Source: Listeria floridensis FSL S10-1187 (GTDB taxonomy: Bacteria > Bacillota > Bacilli > Lactobacillales > Listeriaceae). Taken from it: a DNA stretch of 64,000 nucleotides. Shown here one piece after another: positions 22,178 to 34,100 of this stretch. A program made the position numbers and the translations under genes. Below the pieces are notes generated by a model. It worked only from the letters and a program-made list of their open reading frames with translations, did not search any database and was not told the DNA's origin. Where the stretch lies: the NCBI RefSeq assembly GCF_000525875.1, contig NZ_AODF01000006.1:30998-94997 (forward strand), read 5' to 3'. Positions within the stretch are counted from its first letter, which is position 1. The number at the start of each line of letters is the position of its first letter.

Positions 22178-22212
22178 CAAAAAAAAGAGCACAGCGAAAA
22201 AACTGCGCTCTT
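22178..22212 (-). terminator. Terminator after icd
   Basis: Arms AAGAGC-CAG and CTG-GCTCTT with an eight-base loop, followed by eight T on the minus strand, past the icd stop. Confidence 0.75.
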
Positions 22213-22270
22213 ACAAATACGAACATTAAATAAATAAAAACAAATTACAACCCAGAAAAGCTTTACTTTA

Positions 22271-23534
22271 TCATAGATTTTCAATTAATTGATCCGCAAA
22301 TTCCGAACATTTAAGTTCAGTTGCACCATCCATTAGTCGTGCAAAATCATACGTAACGGTCTTAGCTTGGATTGTTTTTTCCATTGAAGCTGTAATAAGT
22401 TCAGCTGCTTCAGTCCATCCCAGATGTTCGAGCATCAGCGTGCCTGAAAGAATAACGGATGACGGATTTACTTTATCAAGCCCTGCATATTTTGGAGCTG
22501 TGCCGTGAGTTGCTTCAAAAATTGCATGACCCGTTTGATAATTAATGTTCGCACCTGGAGCAATTCCGATACCACCCACTTGGGCAGCAAGTGCATCCGA
22601 AATATAATCACCATTTAAGTTCATCGTTGCAACTACATCAAATTCAGCTGGACGCGTTAAAATCTGCTGCAAGAATATATCCGCAATCGAATCTTTGATC
22701 AGAATTTTGCCAGAACGAAGGGCTTCATTTTGCTTTTGATCTGCCGCTTCTGCACCTTCTGCTTCTTTGATGCGGTCGTATTCATTCCAAGTGAAAACTT
22801 GATCGCCGTACTCTCGTTCAGCAAGCTCATAGCCCCATTTTTTAAAAGCACCTTCAGTGAACTTCATAATGTTTCCTTTATGAACAAGCGTTACAGATTG
22901 ACGTTTTTCCTTCAACGCAAGCTCAATCGCTGCACGAACAAGCCGCTCCGTGCCTTCCTTTGATATTGGTTTAATGCCGATGCCAGAAGTTTCTGGGAAA
23001 CGAATTTTGTTTACGCCAAACTCATCTGCAAGAAACTTAATCAATTTGTTAGCCTCAGCACTTCCCTCAGCAAACTCAATCCCTGCATAAATGTCTTCCG
23101 TGTTTTCTCGAAAAATCACCATATCCGTATCTTCAGGACGTTTCACCGGCGAAGGAACACCATTAAAATAACGCACTGGACGCAGACAAACATAAAGATC
23201 TAATTCTTGACGAAGCGCCACATTAAGCGATCGAATTCCGCCGCCAATTGGCGTGGTAAGTGGGCCTTTTATTGCAATTAAATATTCTGAAATCGAATCA
23301 AGCGTTTCTTTTGGAAGCCATTCACCCGTTTGATTAAATGCTTTTTCGCCTGCTAAAACTTCTTTCCAAGCAATTTTTTTTAGTTCCAGCATAGGCTTTT
23401 TCAACTGCAGCATCCAACACGCGTTTTGCTGCGCGCCATATATCTGGACCAGTTCCATCACCTTCAATAAAAGGAATAATTGGTTCGTTTGGTGTATTAA
23501 GCACACCATTCTTTACTTGAATTTTTTCTGCCAT
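22271..23534 (-). CDS. icd: Isocitrate dehydrogenase (NADP), frameshifted as given
   Basis: TCA-cycle enzyme decarboxylating isocitrate to 2-oxoglutarate. The N-terminal piece from ATG 23534 reads to AYAGTKK, and the rest resumes at [16 protein letters not shown]. The break is the T8 run 23374-23381; seven bases give about 420 residues. The substrate-binding region [16 protein letters not shown] and the conserved PVRYFNG follow, and the NADP-binding end has [11 protein letters not shown]. Sixteen bases downstream of citZ, so co-transcribed. No other break seen. Confidence 0.95.
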
Positions 23535-23550
23535 TTATTTTATTTCCTCC

Positions 23551-24675
23551 TTAGATTCGTTCTTCAATCGGTAGATATTCACGGTTCTCAGGGCCTACAT
23601 AAATGGCCCGTGGACGAATCAATCGATTGTCACGATACTGTTCAAAGATGTGAGCAAGCCATCCAGAAACACGGCTTACAGAAAATACAAGCGTGAACAA
23701 ATCAACATCAATTCCAAGCGCATGGTAAACTGATGCCGAATAAAAATCAACATTCGGTCGCAAATGTTTCAGTTCCCAAACCGCTTCTTCAACTTGGCAC
23801 GATAACGTATACCACTTTTCTTCGCCTTTTTCGCGAGTCAAAAGCTCTGACATTTGCTTCAAATGTTTTGCACGGGGATCACCATTTTGATAAACACGAT
23901 GCCCAAAACCCATAATTTTCTGCTTTTGATCAATTTTATATTGCACATAATCTCTCACATTGCTTGATGCCTGATCAATTTCGACAAGCATATCAAAAAC
24001 ACGTTCATTCGCTCCACCGTGAAGCGGACCTTTGAGCGCGCCAATCGCAGCTGTAACCCCTGAATAAACATCCGAAAGCGTTGCCACACAAACGCGCGCG
24101 GTAAAAGTTGAAGCATTAAATTCATGATCAGCATGAAGAACGAGTGCCTTATTCATCGCCTCAACAGAAAGCGGATCGGCTTCTTCGCCAGTAAGCATAT
24201 AAAGAAAATTTGCAGCCATACCAAGATCTTCACGCGGTGCAATAGGATCAAGACCTCGACGGATACGTGAAAAAGCAGCCACGATGGTGGGCATTTTCGC
24301 CTGCAGCCGGAGACCTTTCTTGTAAATTGATTCCCCGTCATCAAGCTCTGATTCAGTATCAAAAACGCCAAGCATCGAAACTGTTGTCCGAAGAACACTC
24401 ATCGGATGAAGCTTTTGATGATTTTGCATTCGGAGACTTGTAATAATCGTATCAGAGACTACCATGTGTTCTTTGATTTCAGTTTGAAATTTCTTGAGCT
24501 CATCTCGATTTGGAAGCCTTAAATGCCATAGCAAATAGACAACTTCTTCGAAACTCACATTATTTTCCACAAGATCATCAATACTGTATCCAACATATTT
24601 AAGCGTATCATCAATAATTGAGCTAATTGATGTTTCTGCTACATATACATTTTCTAACCCCTTTGAAACCGTCAT
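23551..24675 (-). CDS. citZ: Citrate synthase
   Basis: 374-residue enzyme that condenses acetyl-CoA and oxaloacetate. Catalytic histidines are in LHGGANERVFDM and GFGHRVYQNGDPRA, and the catalytic aspartate region is PNVDFYSASVYHALGI. Length and motif order match Bacillus CitZ. It lies between the DUF441 gene and icd, giving the order DUF441-citZ-icd recalled from L. monocytogenes. No mdh follows icd, consistent with the incomplete TCA cycle described for Listeria. Frame intact. Confidence 0.97.
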   Translation of the reverse strand: MTVSKGLENVYVAETSISSIIDDTLKYVGYSIDDLVENNVSFEEVVYLLWHLRLPNRDELKKFQTEIKEHMVVSDTIITSLRMQNHQKLHPMSVLRTTVSMLGVFDTESELDDGESIYKKGLRLQAKMPTIVAAFSRIRRGLDPIAPREDLGMAANFLYMLTGEEADPLSVEAMNKALVLHADHEFNASTFTARVCVATLSDVYSGVTAAIGALKGPLHGGANERVFDMLVEIDQASSNVRDYVQYKIDQKQKIMGFGHRVYQNGDPRAKHLKQMSELLTREKGEEKWYTLSCQVEEAVWELKHLRPNVDFYSASVYHALGIDVDLFTLVFSVSRVSGWLAHIFEQYRDNRLIRPRAIYVGPENREYLPIEERI

Positions 24676-24715
24676 ATAAATCCTCCTTTAACTCCTTATG
24701 TAACTTTTCATGTCT

Positions 24716-25180
24716 TTATTTTGTAAAAAAAGTGATCGTTTGCATCGCGATATAAGCAATCCCAGATGCGATAACAGGCCCTGCAGCAATCCCGCGAAAC
24801 AATGCGACTGCGAGAATGGTTCCAAATACAAGCGACACTGTAATTTGAGGATCTTGTGACATATAGCCGACCCCTTTTCGTGAAAGTATCGAAACTAGAA
24901 TCCCTGCACTTAAACCTACCCATCCCGCTAGTGATTTAAACGAATCAACCAAATCTTTAAAGCCGATCTGGCCAGTCGCAATTGGTATCAAGATAGCAAT
25001 TGTAATAATTGTTACGCCCCAATTTATCCCTTTTGACTGGATGACTTCCATAATCTTAGTATTGGTTGTAAATAGTTTTAAAATGATAACAACAGCAACT
25101 CCGATAATGAGCGAATTATTTTTCGCAACAAGGCCAAGAACTAAAAATAGTAATAAAAATAACATGCTTTCAGTGAACAT
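24716..25180 (-). CDS. DUF441 / UPF0756 membrane protein (YtwI-like)
   Basis: About 154 residues, very hydrophobic, with four or five membrane helices. INWGVTIITIAILIPIATGQ in the second third and GPVIASGIAYIAMQTI at the end are characteristic of the YtwI/UPF0756 family. Function unknown. I choose ATG 25180 (MFTESML), eight bases after AAAGG; GTG three codons earlier is less well placed. Probably the first gene of the DUF441-citZ-icd transcript; only 40 bases separate it from citZ. Confidence 0.9.
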   Translation of the reverse strand: MFTESMLFLLLFLVLGLVAKNNSLIIGVAVVIILKLFTTNTKIMEVIQSKGINWGVTIITIAILIPIATGQIGFKDLVDSFKSLAGWVGLSAGILVSILSRKGVGYMSQDPQITVSLVFGTILAVALFRGIAAGPVIASGIAYIAMQTITFFTK

Positions 25181-25199
25181 AATAAACACCTTTCGCTCC

Positions 25200-25230
25200 C
25201 TTACGAGTACCGTAAGATAAAAATATTATA
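25200..25230 (-). promoter_or_regulatory. Promoter of DUF441-citZ-icd with adjacent inverted repeat
   Basis: Minus-strand TATAAT at 25225-25230 with only a weak -35. Nine bases downstream is the inverted repeat CTTACG-AGTAC-CGTAAG (25200-25216), in the place of an operator or a small mRNA hairpin before the ribosome site. Confidence 0.5.
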
Positions 25231-25307
25231 CCATAAAATCCGCATTCAGCATAAAATAAACCTATACTGTTTCCGAAATAACATAAGTAATCCGAATGAT
25301 TCTTTTT

Positions 25308-25343
25308 GAAATAAAAGCGAGCCTTCCAATAAAAGCTCGCTTC
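25308..25343 (-). terminator. Terminator after fxsA
   Basis: Arms AAGCGAGC (25315-25322) and GCTCGCTT (25335-25342), followed by TTATTT on the minus strand. Confidence 0.7.
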
Positions 25344-25349
25344 AATTTG

Positions 25350-25729
25350 TCACATATCGAAGTAGTAATCACTTGGACGTTTGCTTTGACTTAAAAACCA
25401 TTTAGAAAGCCTCGGTTTGACATATTTTCTGACAAACGGAATAAATAGCAACAAGCCAAATAAAGTTGTAAGAACTCCTGGAATCGTGAAGAACAGCGCA
25501 GCAAAAAAAGAAAACAGATTGTATCAAGCAAGTAAGGAGTTACTGTGCGCCCGTCTAAAATATTCCGGAATAAGGTTCCCCCCACTCTTCGAAACATAAA
25601 TAATCCAAAGGCAGTTGAAAGAACTTGAATCAAAAAGAGCGGCCAAAAACCGATCCAATGAAACAGCCAAACATAGAGAATCAGTTCGACAAGTCCATAT
25701 ACTGACCAATAAACGAGCATATTTTTCAT
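25350..25729 (-). CDS. fxsA: FxsA family membrane protein (frameshifted as given)
   Basis: Small cytoplasmic-membrane protein; the E. coli homologue relieves phage T7 exclusion by F, but the normal role is unknown. ATG 25729 begins a hydrophobic protein with GRTVTPYLLDTICFLF at 59-74. After the A7 run 25503-25509 the reading frame must shift to give AALFFTIPGVLTTLFGLLLF and a tail ending KRPSDYYFDM, a normal FxsA C-terminus of 126 residues. As given, the frame runs into unrelated sequence and stops at 25391. Likely sequencing error. Confidence 0.85.
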
Positions 25730-25800
25730 TTTATCAACTCCAGTATTTCTTCTATCCCACCATTATAACGCATTTCAATAGATTTAAAAAATATAAAGAA

Positions 25801-25842
25801 AAAAAGCTATCTTAGATGCTTTAATGCATCTAAGATAGCTTT
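25801..25842 (-). terminator. Terminator after pyk
   Basis: Perfect hairpin with arms AGCTATCTTAGATGC and GCATCTAAGATAGCT around TTTAAT, then a T run on the minus strand; ends 12 bases before the pyk stop codon. Confidence 0.85.
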
Positions 25843-25853
25843 GAAATTATTTC

Positions 25854-27611
25854 TTAATGAGTAGCAGTTTTTCCGTTGTATACATTGCCTTGACGAGCAT
25901 CTACTGTAATCGTTTCGCCGTCTTTAATAAGCGCTGTTGCATCTTTTGCACCAACAATCACAGGGATTCCTAAGTTGATACCAACAACAGCAGCATGACT
26001 AGTAAGTCCGCCTTCTTCAACAACAACCGCTGCACTCTTTTCAAAAGCTGGCATGATTTCTTTATCTGTTGTTTTCACAACAAGAATTCCGCCTTCTTCT
26101 GTTTTTTCAAGCGCTTCTTTATTGTTTTTCGCAACAATTGCTTTTCCGCTTACAGAAGTACGACCTACACCATGTCCTTTGACTACTTTTTCGCCGATCA
26201 ATTGAATCTTCATCAAGTTTGTTGTTCCGCTTTCGGTAACTGGAACACCAGCAGTGATGATGATTAAATCGCCTTGTTTAGCAAGACCGGAATTTAGCGC
26301 TTCTTTTACAGCTAAATCAAACATATCATCTGTATTTTGAACAGGTTCAGCAAGACGTGCATAAACCCCCCAAGAAAGAGCCAATGCGCGGCAAACATGT
26401 TCGTTGAAAGTAACTGCTAAGATATGTGATTTAGGACGATATTTTGAAATCATACGAGCAGTATGACCGCTTTGTGTTGCTGCAACAATTGTTTGAACAT
26501 CCAAGTTACGAGCAGTGTGTCCTACTGCTTGACCGATCGCTTCAGTCATATCTGTATTAGCATGCATCTTAAGCGCAAATTTATCTTGAGTAATCAATGC
26601 TTCCTCAGTACGAATCGCAATTTTAGCCATCATTTGCACTGATTCAACTGGATAATCCCCCGCAGCTGTTTCACCAGAAAGCATAATTGCGTCAGTACCA
26701 TCGAAAATCGCATTGGCAACATCTGATGCTTCCGCGCGAGTCGGACGAGGGTTTCTTTGCATAGAATCAAGCATTTGTGTTGCAGTTACAACTGGTTTAC
26801 CTAATTTATTACATTTTCTGATCAATTCTTTTTGAACGATTGGAACTTCCTCAGCAGGAATTTCAACCCCAAGGTCTCCACGTGCAACCATTAAACCTTG
26901 AGAAACTTGAAGAATTTCGTCAATATTGTCAACGCCTTCTTGATTTTCAATTTTAGGGATAATTTGTACGTGAGTCGCATCGTTATCTTCCAAAATCTTA
27001 GTGATTTCAAGCACGTCAGAAGCACGACGAACAAATGAAGCTGCAATAAAGTCGATCCCTTGTTCCAAACCAAAACGAATATCATTCGCATCTTTTTCGG
27101 TAATTCCAGGAAGATTAATTGAAACGTTTGGTACGTTTACACCTTTTTTGTTTTTAAGAACGCCAGGATTTAAAACTTTTGTTACAAGTTCGCGGTTTGA
27201 ATCATCTTTTTCGATTACTTCAAGACCGATTAATCCGTCATCAAGTAAGATGCTTGAACCGATTTCTACATCATCAAAGAGTTCTCCGTAGGTAACAGAG
27301 AATTTTTCTTTTGTACCTTCTACAGGAGTCATTGCGATACGAACAACATCGCCTTCGGTAAATTCTACTTTCCCGTCAACCATGTCGTTTGTACGGATTT
27401 CCGGACCTTTTGTGTCTAGTAAAAGTGCAACGGAAGTACCGGTAATTTTTGCCGCTTCACGAATGTTTTTGATTCGAGCTCCGTGTTCTTCATAGTCTCC
27501 GTGAGAGAAATTAAGTCGAGCTACGTTCATGCCCGATTCGATCAATTTTACTAGTGTTTCAATTGATTCACTAGCAGGTCCAATAGTACAAATAATCTTC
27601 GTTTTTTTCAT
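25854..27611 (-). CDS. pyk: Pyruvate kinase
   Basis: 585-residue glycolytic enzyme converting PEP and ADP to pyruvate and ATP, with the extra C-terminal PEP-utiliser-like domain found in bacilli ([18 protein letters not shown] near 535). The barrel domain has [11 protein letters not shown] at 28-38 and the substrate/metal region [33 protein letters not shown] is the family signature. I use ATG 27611, ten bases after AGGAGG; TTG at 27617 is too close to it. Separated from pfkA by a terminator, so it probably has its own promoter. Confidence 0.98.
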   Translation of the reverse strand: MKKTKIICTIGPASESIETLVKLIESGMNVARLNFSHGDYEEHGARIKNIREAAKITGTSVALLLDTKGPEIRTNDMVDGKVEFTEGDVVRIAMTPVEGTKEKFSVTYGELFDDVEIGSSILLDDGLIGLEVIEKDDSNRELVTKVLNPGVLKNKKGVNVPNVSINLPGITEKDANDIRFGLEQGIDFIAASFVRRASDVLEITKILEDNDATHVQIIPKIENQEGVDNIDEILQVSQGLMVARGDLGVEIPAEEVPIVQKELIRKCNKLGKPVVTATQMLDSMQRNPRPTRAEASDVANAIFDGTDAIMLSGETAAGDYPVESVQMMAKIAIRTEEALITQDKFALKMHANTDMTEAIGQAVGHTARNLDVQTIVAATQSGHTARMISKYRPKSHILAVTFNEHVCRALALSWGVYARLAEPVQNTDDMFDLAVKEALNSGLAKQGDLIIITAGVPVTESGTTNLMKIQLIGEKVVKGHGVGRTSVSGKAIVAKNNKEALEKTEEGGILVVKTTDKEIMPAFEKSAAVVVEEGGLTSHAAVVGINLGIPVIVGAKDATALIKDGETITVDARQGNVYNGKTATH

Positions 27612-27668
27612 CTTCAATATTCCTCCTAGAACTGCCTATTCATTACTCATTATAAACACATCTACTTC

Positions 27669-27719
27669 ATTTTACCAGTAACAACCTTGTGAAACAAGAT
27701 CTATGTGAACTTTTGTTCA
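27669..27719 (-). promoter_or_regulatory. pyk promoter with two adjacent inverted repeats
   Basis: Minus-strand TTGTTT (27692-27697), 17-base spacer, TAAAAT (27669-27674). The -35 lies inside CTTGT-GAA-ACAAG (27686-27698). Just upstream is TGAAC-TTTT-GTTCA (27706-27719). Centres are about 20 bases apart, two helical turns, suggesting a paired operator; the regulator is unknown. Confidence 0.5.
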
Positions 27720-27812
27720 AACTAGCTTTTTTAAGCATGGCGGTAAAAACTAGATAACTTAAATGAGAACAATTCTTATTTTCAAAACTTGTTTTCATAA
27801 CTTACTTCGAAA

Positions 27813-27841
27813 AAGGTCACTAAACAATCCTTAGTGACCTT
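27813..27841 (-). terminator. Terminator between pfkA and pyk
   Basis: Perfect ten-base arms AGGTCACTAA/TTAGTGACCT around ACAATCC, followed by TTTTTC on the minus strand, six bases after pfkA. Confidence 0.8.
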
Positions 27842-27846
27842 TCTGC

Positions 27847-29060
<1,214 letters not shown>

Positions 29061-29096
29061 AAAAAAGACACCCTTATAAAATAATCAAGGATGTCT
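29061..29096 (-). terminator. Terminator after accA
   Basis: Imperfect arms AGACATCCTT/AAGGGTGTCT followed by six T on the minus strand. Confidence 0.65.
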
Positions 29097-29109
29097 GATT
29101 GATTAAGAC

Positions 29110-30057
29110 TCATAAATTCCAATTTTTTTTAAACTTATTATAACGCTGTTCAACGAGCTGTTCCTTTGTAAATGAGGTTAACGTTCGCAGTGACTTGGCC
29201 AAGGTTTCATCGATCCATTGCGCTTGCTTTTTGAGATCGTGATGTGCACCGCCGCGAACTTCTGGAATAATTCCATCAATGATATCAAGTTCATAAAGAT
29301 CGCTTGCAGCAATACGCATCGATTCAGCGGCTTTTTTCGCAAGACTCGCATCTTTCCATAAAATAGCTGCTGCACCTTCTGGGGTGATCACTGAGAATAC
29401 TGCATTTTCAAGCATGAAGATTTGGTTGCCCGCGCCGAGCGCAAGAGCTCCGCCACTTCCGCCTTCACCAATTACAATCGAAATAATCGGAACTTCCATA
29501 TCACTCATTTCATACAGGTTTCGAGCAATTGCTTCGCTTTGACCGCGCTCTTCCGCAGCACGTCCTGGATAAGCCCCTTTTGTGTCGATCAAGCAAATGA
29601 TCGGACGACCAAATTTGTTCGCCTGCTTCATTAAGCGTAACGCTTTTCGAAATCCTTCCGGATGAGGCATTCCAAAGTTTCGACGCAAGTTATCCTTTGT
29701 ATCTTTCCCTCGCTGGTGACCAATCACTGTAACTGGCATTCCTTTGTAACGTGCAATACCACCTACAATCGCTGCATCGTCGCCAAAAGTTCGGTCGCCA
29801 TGAAGTTCCATAAAATCTTCGAACAAAAGAGGAATATAATCTAATGTCGTTGGACGTTCTGGATGACGCGCTACTTGAAATTTATCCCATGCCGTCATAT
29901 TCCCGTAAATATCAGCTTCAAGCTTTTCAAGACGTTGCTCAAGCTTTTCGATTTCTTTTGAAAGATCTACCTCTGATTTAGCGTTATATTCCTTTAAGTC
30001 AGCAATCTTAGTACGAAGCTCAAGTACGGGTTTTTCAAAATCCATCTCATTCGCCAT
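29110..30057 (-). CDS. accA: Acetyl-CoA carboxylase, carboxyltransferase alpha subunit
   Basis: 315-residue subunit that with AccD transfers carboxyl from carboxybiotin to acetyl-CoA, committing carbon to fatty acids. The start is ATG 30057 ([10 protein letters not shown]), behind GGGGAGG, overlapping the end of accD by 11 bases. The crotonase-like core has [19 protein letters not shown] and [15 protein letters not shown] (oxyanion region) at about 190-205. Operon accD-accA, as in bacilli. Frame intact. Confidence 0.97.
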   Translation of the reverse strand: MANEMDFEKPVLELRTKIADLKEYNAKSEVDLSKEIEKLEQRLEKLEADIYGNMTAWDKFQVARHPERPTTLDYIPLLFEDFMELHGDRTFGDDAAIVGGIARYKGMPVTVIGHQRGKDTKDNLRRNFGMPHPEGFRKALRLMKQANKFGRPIICLIDTKGAYPGRAAEERGQSEAIARNLYEMSDMEVPIISIVIGEGGSGGALALGAGNQIFMLENAVFSVITPEGAAAILWKDASLAKKAAESMRIAASDLYELDIIDGIIPEVRGGAHHDLKKQAQWIDETLAKSLRTLTSFTKEQLVEQRYNKFKKNWNL

Positions 30058-30935
30058 CCGTTGAATCCTCCCCGCTATCTTCACTTTTCGCATGGATTGA
30101 CAGTACAAAATGCAGTTTGTCTTTTAAATCAAGACGTGAAATAACAGCATCAAGCTGCCCATGCTTTAGTAAAAACTCTGCTGTTTGAAAATCTTTCGGC
30201 AATTCTTCGCGAACCGTTTGTTCAATAACACGTCGACCCGCAAAGCCGATTAATGCTCCTGGTTCAGCAAAATTAAAATCTCCAAGTGAAGCAAAACTAG
30301 CAGAGACTCCGCCAGTTGTCGGATGTGTCATCACGGTAACAGCCAACCCACCATGATTGCTAAAACGCTTAAATGCTGCTGACGTTTTCGCCATTTGCAT
30401 TAGCGACAGCATGCCTTCTTGCATCCGAGCACCGCCAGAAGCTGTAAAGATGACGAATGGACGTCCTAATTCATCTGCTTTTTCGACTGCACGTAAAATC
30501 TTTTCACCAACTACGCTCCCCATGCTCGCCATTCGAAAGCGGGAATCCATGACAGCAATCACAAGCGGTTCACCATTTATTTCGGCAGTTCCCGTCATAA
30601 TCGCTTCATTCATCTCGGCTTTTTCTTGATCTTTTTCGATACGATCCATGTAATCCTCAAAGCCAAGCGGATTAGCCGGCTTTAAATGGGCATCAAGTTC
30701 TTGAAACGATCCATGGTCGACAAGAAAACTGATACGTTTTTGTGCACCAATCGGATGGTGAAATCCGCAATGACTGCAGACCATCAAGTTTTTTTTCAAG
30801 TTCTTTTGTATACATAATCTTCTTACATTTGGGGCATTTCGTCATAATCCCTTCCGGAACTTCATGTTTTGTTCCTTCTGATTGGACCGCTGCATATTTT
30901 TTCTTCTTTGGTTTAGTAAATAAATCGCCTAACAA
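30047..30935 (-). CDS. accD: Acetyl-CoA carboxylase, carboxyltransferase beta subunit (frameshifted as given)
   Basis: Partner of AccA. The short 5' piece from ATG 30935 ([17 protein letters not shown]) has the first zinc-ribbon half [13 protein letters not shown]. The 3' piece has [13 protein letters not shown] and the crotonase fold with [20 protein letters not shown] and [12 protein letters not shown]. The break is the T8 run 30789-30796; seven bases rejoin the four-cysteine zinc ribbon and give 295 residues. Essential, so the indel is almost certainly artefactual. Confidence 0.95.
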
Positions 30936-31048
30936 AAATGAAACCTCCCTACTACGCTTTCTTACTGGGATTCATAGCGATATAAAATAAAAAATAAAAA
31001 ATAGTCCCTCTTTCAAGCTATGAATGGAAAAAAGACCTATTTGAAACA

Positions 31049-31066
31049 ACTACTTCTAGCAGTAGT
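31049..31066. repeat. Near-perfect 18-base palindrome in the accDA leader
   Basis: ACTACTTCTAGCAGTAGT, 16 of 18 positions symmetric about CTAG. It lies about 30 bases downstream of a minus-strand TATAGT -10-like box and 110 bases before accD. Operator-like; it does not match the FapR consensus. Confidence 0.4.
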
Positions 31067-31139
31067 CAGACCATAAGCCTCCAGTCCACTCTAAACTATA
31101 CCACACTTTGTTATTATTTAGGAAATGAAAAAAGCTGTT

Positions 31140-34100
31140 TTATTGAAAAACTACATTACCATCGCCAAGCAAACGTCCTAGATTCTCTTCAAGTTCGGCT
31201 GTGAAAGATACAGAAAAATAATCTGGCAATTCAATAGTTTGTTTCGTTTCTGCATAATGAAGTACTACTTTAGAATTTCCACGCGACTGACGCAAAAAAA
31301 CTTTAATTTGTTCCGTTTGTGCTTCGTTTGCCACCTTTAAGAATAACCGTTTGGGCACTTCAACAACTTCAAGCCGTTCTGCACGCTCAATAATAGCCTG
31401 TCTCTCACCGCCCCGCTTATCTAATTTCACTTGAAGTGCAAGTAAATTCCCTGTCTCAAACAACGGATTAAAATTCCGATACACTTCAGGAAAAGCTACA
31501 GCAGATAGTTCACCGCTATCATCCGACAAGTTTAAGAAGCACATGTTCTCACCTTTTTTCGTACGAATTACCTTGACGGATAGAAGATAAGCTCCTATTA
31601 AAGCAGTTTTGCGTGTCGCAAGTTCAGCGAGTGGAACCATTCCCAACTTTTTCATTTTTGTATGATAACGCATCACAGGGTGAGCAGACACATACTGCCC
31701 GGTGTATTCTTTCTCAAGCGCCAGTTTTTCTTTCTCCGGATATTCATCTTGTTCCTTATACCGCGGCTTCATCGTCTGAACAAAATCATCGTCAGCTGTG
31801 AATAAATTGATGCCTCTCTCATCGTTGCCGATCAAGCTTGAAAACTGCAACACAGCAGGCATTGAAGCAATCAGAGTCGCCCGATTTTTCCCGAATTCAT
31901 CGAAACAGCCAGCATAAATTAGCGCTTCGAGTATAGCAGGCGTTAACATTTTTTGTGGCATACGCTCACAAAAATCAAAAAAATCAACAAAAGGTGCTCG
32001 TTTACGTTCTTCAAGAAGCTCTAATATAAATTTGTTTGGAACTTTACGGATTACCCGAAAACTATAACGAATTGACGTATTGCCTTCTACTTGGAAGTAA
32101 TAGTGACTGCTGTTAATGCTCGGCGCCAGCATTTTAATACCATATTTCTTAGCCTCTGAAACATACTGGCCAATCTTTGCATCGTTTCCAAACACAGAAC
32201 TAAGTAGTGCCGCCATAAATTCTGCCGGAAAATGCGCTTTTAAATAGGCAAGCTGGAAAGCGATTTTTGAATAAGCAGCTGCATGACTACGATTAAAGCC
32301 ATAATTGGCAAAGCGAAGAATTAAGTCATAAACTTCTTGAGCACTTTGCTCCTGATAACCTTTTTGTTTTGCACCAGAAACAAATTTCTCACGCTGTTCA
32401 TTTAAAACATCCGCTTTCTTTTTACTCACAGCTCGACGTAGCAAATCCGCTTCTCCAAGTGAAAATCCAGCCATTGTACTCGCTACTTGCATGATTTGTT
32501 CTTGATAAACAATGACGCCGTAAGTCACTTCCAAAATTGATTTTAAATCTTTGTGCGGATAAGAAATGGTTTGGCGTCCGTGCTTGCGAGCAATAAAAGT
32601 ATCGATTTGTTCCATCGGACCCGGCCGATAAAGCGCATCAACCGCGACGATATCTTCAAAAGAAGTCGGTTCCAAATTACGAAGAACACGACGAATCCCA
32701 TCTGATTCGAATTGAAAGACACCCGTTGTATCCCCGCGTTTAAAAAGCTGAAGTGTTAATTCATCATTCAGCGGAATATCTTTTAAAGTAAGCTTTAATT
32801 TTCTATTATAGTTAACTGCACGAAGGACACGGTCAAGTAGGTTCAAATTGCGCAAACCAAGAAAATCCATTTTCAGTAGACCGATCTGTTCCAGATCTCC
32901 CATTGCATATTGAGTCAGCAATGCATCTTGGCTCCCTTTTTGAAGCGGAACCTGATCGACGAGCGGTTCATCACTAATAACGATACCGGCTGCATGAGTA
33001 GATATATGACGCGGCAACCCCTCTATTGCACAAGCGATTTCCCAGATCATTTCATTCTTCCTTGAAAAATGAATGTGTTTTTCAAGCCGTGGATTATCCT
33101 TTAACGCTTTTTCGAGCGTGATTCCAAGCGTACTCGGAATCAATTTAGCCCATTCAGATAGCTGAACGGAATTAAGTCCAAAGGTTCGTGCTGTATCACG
33201 AATAGCCGCCTTTGCGGCAAGTGTCCCAAATGTTCCAATTTGTGCAACGTGCTGTTCGCCGTATTTGGCAACTACATAAGAAATGACTTCATCGCGTTTA
33301 TTATCCGGAAAATCAAGATCAATATCCGGCATTGTCACTCGTTCTGGATTCAAAAACCGTTCAAAAAGCAAATTGTAAAGAATCGGATCAACATCTGTAA
33401 TCTGAAGTGCATAGGATACAAGCGATCCAGCTGCTGAACCACGACCCGGGCCTGTTAAAATGTCGTGTTCGCGTGCATACTTCATCACATCCCAAACAAT
33501 CAAAAAGTAATCAGCGAATCCCATCTCAGTAATCACGTTCAGCTCATAGCTAAGCCGCTCTTGATATTCCGGTTGTTCATCAAGTCCGCGTGCTTTTAAC
33601 CCTCGATAAGCCGTTTCTCGTAAAACAGTTGCCGCTTCTTCTCCTTTTGGTAGCGGAAAACGCGGGAGAAGCTGTTGATGCATGTCAATTTCAGCGTGGC
33701 AGCGAGCAGCAATTTCCCCAGATTCCGCAAGTGCTTTTCGCTCAAACTCCGATGTATACATCCTTTCCATTTCCGCTTCGCTTGCAAAAAAAGAAGTGCC
33801 AATCAGTTCGAGCGCTTCCCAGTCAACAAGCTGATTATCACGAATGGCTTCGAGAACCTCTACAGCTTGAACATCGCGCGGTGCAATATAACGGACATCT
33901 TTTGTTACAGTAAGTGAAAAAGTATTGTTCTTCTGTACAAAATCACTTACAGTTTCTGCAAGAATTGGCTGTTCTTTCTGTAATGTCAAATAAAAATTAT
34001 CTGAGCCAAAAAGCTCTTGCCAGTAAGTTGCCGCTTCAAGCGCTAGATCCGTTTTACTTTCAAGTAGCAAACCTTCAACTTCGCCAGTTTTTCCAGGCGA

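Noticed and set aside
31049..31066. FapR operator at accDA
   Set aside because: The arms (ACTACT/AGTAGT) do not match ATTAGTAC-N3-GTACTAAT.
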